Positions 17,553-19,209 of a DNA stretch of 19,209 nt are shown here, one piece after another. How positions within the stretch are numbered: the stretch's first letter is position 1; each line of letters begins with the position of its first letter. Under the pieces are notes generated by a model. It was not told the origin of the DNA. It was given only the letters and a program-made list of their open reading frames with translations, and did not search any database. The stretch is from assembly GCA_964533265.1 (NCBI GenBank), contig CAZHJW010000029.1:1-19209 (forward strand), in the 5' to 3' direction. This DNA comes from UBA1100 sp964533265 (GTDB lineage Bacteria; Verrucomicrobiota; Verrucomicrobiia; Limisphaerales; UBA1100). The position numbers and the translations under genes are program-made.

Positions 17553-17572
17553 CTCCTTTCAAACTATTTATA
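17553..17572 (-). promoter_or_regulatory. Strong ribosome binding site and possible -10 box of the macroglobulin gene
   Basis: On the minus strand AAAGGAG (17559-17553) stands 5 nt before ATG (17547-17545), which decides the start of the macroglobulin gene. Just upstream TATAAA (17572-17567) could be a -10 box, giving a leader of about 15 nt, but no good -35 is found at the right distance. The ribosome site is convincing. The internal promoter is weak, and readthrough from the kinase gene is as likely. Confidence 0.6.
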
Positions 17573-17620
17573 TCAGGGACCTCTGCCCCCCAATGTAGAT
17601 ACCGTCTCGTATTTCCCAAT

Positions 17621-18634
17621 CTAACGTGATTCTGATTCTTTTTTCACATCGTATTTTCCTTTTATAGAATTATCTTCCTCAGAGACGTGCAAGACAGGTT
17701 CTGATTTCTCTGACCGCATTCCCAAATATATCAGCACAGCATCAGACGCCAAAAGCAGGAAGACCAAAGTCGCAACCATCGCCAATAACCTTTTTTCCCG
17801 CCAACTAAAAGGACCGGAAAAAACGGAGGGAGCATTGATTTGCTTCAGGGCAGTCGCCAATTGCGCTGCCCCTGAAAAGCCATCCCGTTCATTCAAGGAA
17901 CATGCCCGAAGGTAAACTTGATTTAATTTCATGAATGCCCCAGCAGCAGGATTGATTCGCGCATGCGAGGGCAAATCAGGGAATGCATTTCGATCCATAC
18001 CTGTACTTGCCTCATAAAGAACCTTGCCTAGTGCGTAGAGATCTCCCCGCCAATCACCTGATCCCTCTTCCGGAAGAAAACCCAGCGTGCCTACCGTCGA
18101 AGAGGTGAAACCTGCACCGGAAATCAATCCCATGTCTGCCAATTTGAGACAACCGTTTACATATACAATATTGGATGGCTTGATGTCTCGATGAACCAAG
18201 CCTTTCTCGTGCAGATAATGTAATGCGTCGGCAAGTTGGGCCCCGATATAGGCGCATTCATCAGCAGGCAAGGAACCTCGAGAGTTTAGGTCTGACTGCA
18301 ACGTGCGAGGAGAATAATCCGCTGAACCAATTGATTGACCCACCACTTGATCATCCGCCAGCTCCATAACGTAATAAAAGTATCCTTCTTCCTCATTACA
18401 ACCTACATGTAATACATCAATAAGCCCTTGGTGACCTCGCGAAACAGATTCGTATTGTCGAATTCCGTTAAACTCACGCTGATAAGGACGTGCGTCATCA
18501 AAGAGAGCCTTTTGTACAATTTTAATCGCTCGCCATGCCCCCGAGACACTCCGTGCCAACCAAACCTGTCCGTAACTCCCACGGGCAACTTCGATGACCA
18601 ATTCGTAATCGGGAATGTGAAAGGGTTTACCCAA
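17621..18634 (-). CDS. Membrane-anchored Hanks-type Ser/Thr protein kinase
   Basis: This 337-residue kinase has a Gly loop GSYGQVWLA (19-27), a catalytic Lys38 (RAIKIV), the catalytic loop HRDIKPSN (Asp150) and the metal-binding Asp167 in a DMG variant of DFG. It also has 'VGTLGFLPEE' (a GT.GY.APE equivalent) and 'GDLYALGKVLYE' of subdomain IX. A transmembrane helix at about 285-308 (LLAMVATLVFLLLASDAVLIYLG) leaves a short charged tail of about 29 residues outside; no PASTA or other sensor domain is present. The start is TTG, two codons after an in-frame TAG. The first internal Met is inside the domain, so TTG (or ATT) must serve unless the reading frame is disrupted. It ends 73 bp before the macroglobulin gene and is probably co-transcribed. 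Control of that cell-envelope unit is inferred from gene order only. Confidence 0.9.
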   Translation of the reverse strand: MGKPFHIPDYELVIEVARGSYGQVWLARSVSGAWRAIKIVQKALFDDARPYQREFNGIRQYESVSRGHQGLIDVLHVGCNEEEGYFYYVMELADDQVVGQSIGSADYSPRTLQSDLNSRGSLPADECAYIGAQLADALHYLHEKGLVHRDIKPSNIVYVNGCLKLADMGLISGAGFTSSTVGTLGFLPEEGSGDWRGDLYALGKVLYEASTGMDRNAFPDLPSHARINPAAGAFMKLNQVYLRACSLNERDGFSGAAQLATALKQINAPSVFSGPFSWREKRLLAMVATLVFLLLASDAVLIYLGMRSEKSEPVLHVSEEDNSIKGKYDVKKESESR

Positions 18635-18707
18635 AATATTCTACCAACTGCTTAGATTATCGCTGCAATTCTCGTTAGACTCACAACTTGCCCACAGTGG
18701 ACTTTTT

Positions 18708-18717
18708 TCACCTCCTT
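18708..18717 (-). promoter_or_regulatory. Orphan perfect Shine-Dalgarno sequence upstream of the kinase
   Basis: The minus strand carries AAGGAGGTGA, fully complementary to the usual 16S rRNA 3' end. No ATG, GTG or TTG lies at a normal distance; the nearest is a GTG 15 nt beyond GGAGG that opens a frame of only four codons. The kinase TTG is about 74 nt further on. The kinase frame is open through this site but is cut by a TAG (18643-18641) two codons before the TTG. It may be a leader peptide site, a relic of the true kinase start, or chance. Confidence 0.35.
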
Positions 18718-18741
18718 GGTAAAAAATTAAAATACTGTCCC

Positions 18742-18768
18742 TTATTCACAAAGGGAAGGTTATTCACG
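18742..18768 (+). repeat. Direct repeat TTATTCAC, DnaA-box-like
   Basis: TTATTCAC occurs at 18742-18749 and again at 18760-18767, 18 bp apart. The first copy continues to TTATTCACA, fitting the loose DnaA-box pattern TTATNCACA; the second ends in G. The first copy overlaps the 6-bp inverted repeat TCCCTT/AAGGGA (18738-18743 and 18751-18756). The repeat is real, but it is short and its function is unknown. Confidence 0.4.
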
Positions 18769-18772
18769 CTAG

Positions 18773-18812
18773 GGTAATTTTTTGAAAATAAATTACCAAT
18801 AAATGTTAGAAT
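18773..18812 (+). promoter_or_regulatory. Candidate rightward promoter overlapped by an inverted repeat
   Basis: TTGAAA (18782-18787) and TAGAAT (18807-18812) each match the sigma70 boxes at 5/6, with a slightly long 19-nt spacer. A perfect 8-bp inverted repeat, GGTAATTT (18773-18780) and AAATTACC (18790-18797), brackets the -35 box, a layout typical of a repressor site. Transcription would start near 18820, just before the small ORF at 18838/18856. The region is AT-rich, so chance matches are more likely than elsewhere. Confidence 0.4.
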
Positions 18813-18837
18813 CGCTGTCTGTGAAGGGTACCTATAA

Positions 18838-19044
18838 ATGACATGGGGGTATCCAATGATACAAAGCAAACTGAAACTGAAACTGGACATGCAGGCCTCT
18901 TTGGCACATCGCGTGTCCCAAAACCGCAATCAATCACTTGGCCACCTGTGGTTCCGCCACATTCGAGCCCGCCTGGAGGCCGAAGATCCGCCTTGCGAGC
19001 TCTGGCCACCTCAGCCCGAGCAGCAGACTTTCCCCTGGTGCTGA
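18838..19044 (+). CDS. Possible small protein of 62-68 residues, unrecognised
   Basis: An ORF runs from ATG 18838, or more plausibly ATG 18856 (preceded by GGGGGT, a weak ribosome site), to TGA at 19042-19044. From the second ATG the product starts MIQSKLKLKLDMQASLAHRV and continues with a basic 'HLWFRHIRARLEAED' segment and a Pro/Trp/Cys-rich tail ending in FPWC. A hand count of codon positions gives GC of roughly 64%, 42% and 64% for positions 1, 2 and 3, the low second position being typical of real coding. KLKLKL comes from three tandem AAACTG units at 18868-18885. I do not recognise a family. Against it, a second plus frame and a minus frame are also open over the same bases, so it may be only a repeat. 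Confidence 0.25.
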   Translation: MTWGYPMIQSKLKLKLDMQASLAHRVSQNRNQSLGHLWFRHIRARLEAEDPPCELWPPQPEQQTFPWC

Positions 19045-19076
19045 GCGTCCATCAATTTACCAGGAAGGCTACATTC

Positions 19077-19141
19077 GCATGAGGAATCCCGCAGTTATGG
19101 TTGGGTTATCTAAAAACTGCACGCCTCCGCATTCCTCGTGC
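19077..19141. repeat. Composite hairpin 1 of the right-edge structured element
   Basis: GCATGAGGAAT (19077-19087) pairs with ATTCCTCGTGC (19131-19141) over 11 positions with one T-G wobble. Inside, GCAGTT (19091-19096) pairs with AACTGC (19115-19120) around an 18-nt loop. The wobble is allowed in RNA but is a mismatch in duplex DNA, which mildly favours an RNA (or single-stranded DNA) structure read on the plus strand. No T tract follows, so it is not an intrinsic terminator. Confidence 0.55.
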
Positions 19142-19154
19142 CTCTACCCGCAGC

Positions 19155-19204
19155 CAGGGTCCCCTCGCCCGTCCGGGCAACCGGACGGGCGCCCCTTAAC
19201 CCTG
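19155..19204. repeat. Composite hairpin 2 with an 11-bp GC stem and GCAA tetraloop
   Basis: CGCCCGTCCGG (19166-19176) and CCGGACGGGCG (19181-19191) form a perfect 11-bp stem closed by GCAA, a GNRA-type tetraloop when read on the plus strand. An outer 6-bp stem, CAGGGT (19155-19160) and ACCCTG (19199-19204), encloses it. The internal loops CCCCT and CCCCTTA are nearly alike. There is no adjacent T run on either strand, so it is not a simple terminator. It could be part of a structured RNA, a REP-like palindrome or the end of a mobile element; the window stops 5 bases later. Confidence 0.65.
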
Positions 19205-19209
19205 AGCGA

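Larger units (their letters stand above)
18635..19209. other. Gene-poor right edge with a composition switch
   Basis: Upstream of the kinase, 575 bases carry no recognised gene. The part from about 18640 to 18860 is AT-rich, with short direct and inverted repeats and a candidate rightward promoter. From about 18870 the sequence becomes visibly GC-richer, holds a small ORF, and ends in two strong composite hairpins. Several overlapping frames on both strands are open here, as expected of a GC-rich repeat with few stops, so ORF presence alone means little. The change at about 18860-18890 may mark the edge of an inserted element. Confidence 0.5.

Noticed and set aside
17548..17619. N-terminal extension of the macroglobulin from a TTG at 17619
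   Set aside because: The in-frame ATG at 17547 has AAAGGAG 5 nt upstream and is followed by a signal sequence. The extension has no ribosome site and would bury the signal.
18742..18768. DnaA boxes marking a replication origin
   Set aside because: Only one full TTATNCACA match and one near-match are present, there is no dnaA, dnaN, gidA or hemE neighbour, and a single match is expected by chance in 19 kb.
18708..18929. Leftward ORF of 73 residues upstream of the kinase
   Set aside because: It crosses the AT-rich repeat region, resembles no family, has no ribosome site and competes with other open frames in the same GC-rich block.
18806..19082. Other open frames over the small ORF (minus 18806-19009, plus 18843-19082)
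   Set aside because: Low-complexity or Ala/Arg/Pro-rich products without a ribosome site; most likely shadows of a GC-rich repeat.
19100..19200. Integron attC site, because GTTGGGT fits GTTRRRY
   Set aside because: The partner end reads CCTTAAC, which fails RYYYAAC and does not pair with GTTGGGT. No integrase or cassette array is seen.
19079..19209. Partial ORF running off the right end from ATG 19079
   Set aside because: It overlaps both composite hairpins, and its Pro/Ser/Gly-rich translation looks non-coding; it cannot be judged without the next bases.
1..19209. CRISPR array, tRNA or rRNA genes
   Set aside because: No regularly spaced repeats, no cloverleaf with TTC/CCA-type features, and no long rRNA-like segments were seen. 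TCACCTCCTT at 18708-18717 resembles only the last bases of 16S and is not a gene.

Overview
The window looks like chromosomal DNA of a Gram-negative bacterium, most likely a member of the PVC superphylum and probably Verrucomicrobiota (inference, moderate confidence). The reasons are a secreted DUF1080 (3-keto-disaccharide hydrolase-like) protein, a membrane-anchored Hanks-type Ser/Thr kinase, a bacterial alpha-2-macroglobulin next to penicillin-binding protein 1C, and a type IV pilus block holding two PilB-type ATPases. Almost all genes read leftward (minus strand). Most starts lack a clear Shine-Dalgarno (SD) sequence; the macroglobulin gene is the clear exception.

Layout from left to right. 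(1) 27-604: a toxin-first BrnT/CopG-like toxin-antitoxin pair overlapping by 4 bases, with a TGTA/TACA operator-like element over its putative -10 box. (2) 710-6608: a tight leftward operon, in transcription order pilB(1)-pilT-pilB(2)-pilC, encoding the cytoplasmic motors and inner-membrane platform of a type IV pilus or type II secretion-like machine. No pilins, prepilin peptidase or pilMNOPQ lie in the window. A sigma70-like promoter sits upstream of 6608, and a perfect 12-bp-stem terminator at 6712-6740 insulates the operon from the next gene. (3) 6760-7548: a secreted DUF1080 protein. (4) 7637-8443: the only convincing plus-strand gene, a ModF/YlmA-type ABC ATPase, separated from the DUF1080 gene by an 88-bp divergent region with nested inverted repeats. 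(5) 8444-18634: a probable leftward transcription unit of Ser/Thr kinase, alpha-2-macroglobulin, pbpC and a UxaA/GarD-family sugar-acid dehydratase. The ABC ATPase and the dehydratase converge with abutting stop codons.

(6) 18635-19209 has no recognised gene. Its left half is AT-rich and carries an isolated perfect 10-nt SD sequence, 8-bp direct repeats, and an inverted repeat over a candidate rightward promoter. Its right half is visibly GC-richer, with a small ORF of coding-like composition and then a 128-bp stretch that folds into two strong composite hairpins, one capped by a GCAA tetraloop. This edge is the least explained part of the window and is the best candidate for an undescribed dispersed repeat, structured RNA or mobile-element end.

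How the genes work together: the pilus block supplies paired extension ATPases plus a retraction ATPase for one platform protein. The macroglobulin and PBP1C form a conserved periplasmic unit that is thought to trap proteases and build or repair peptidoglycan. Here the unit is preceded by a membrane-spanning kinase that could tune it, which is inferred from gene order only.
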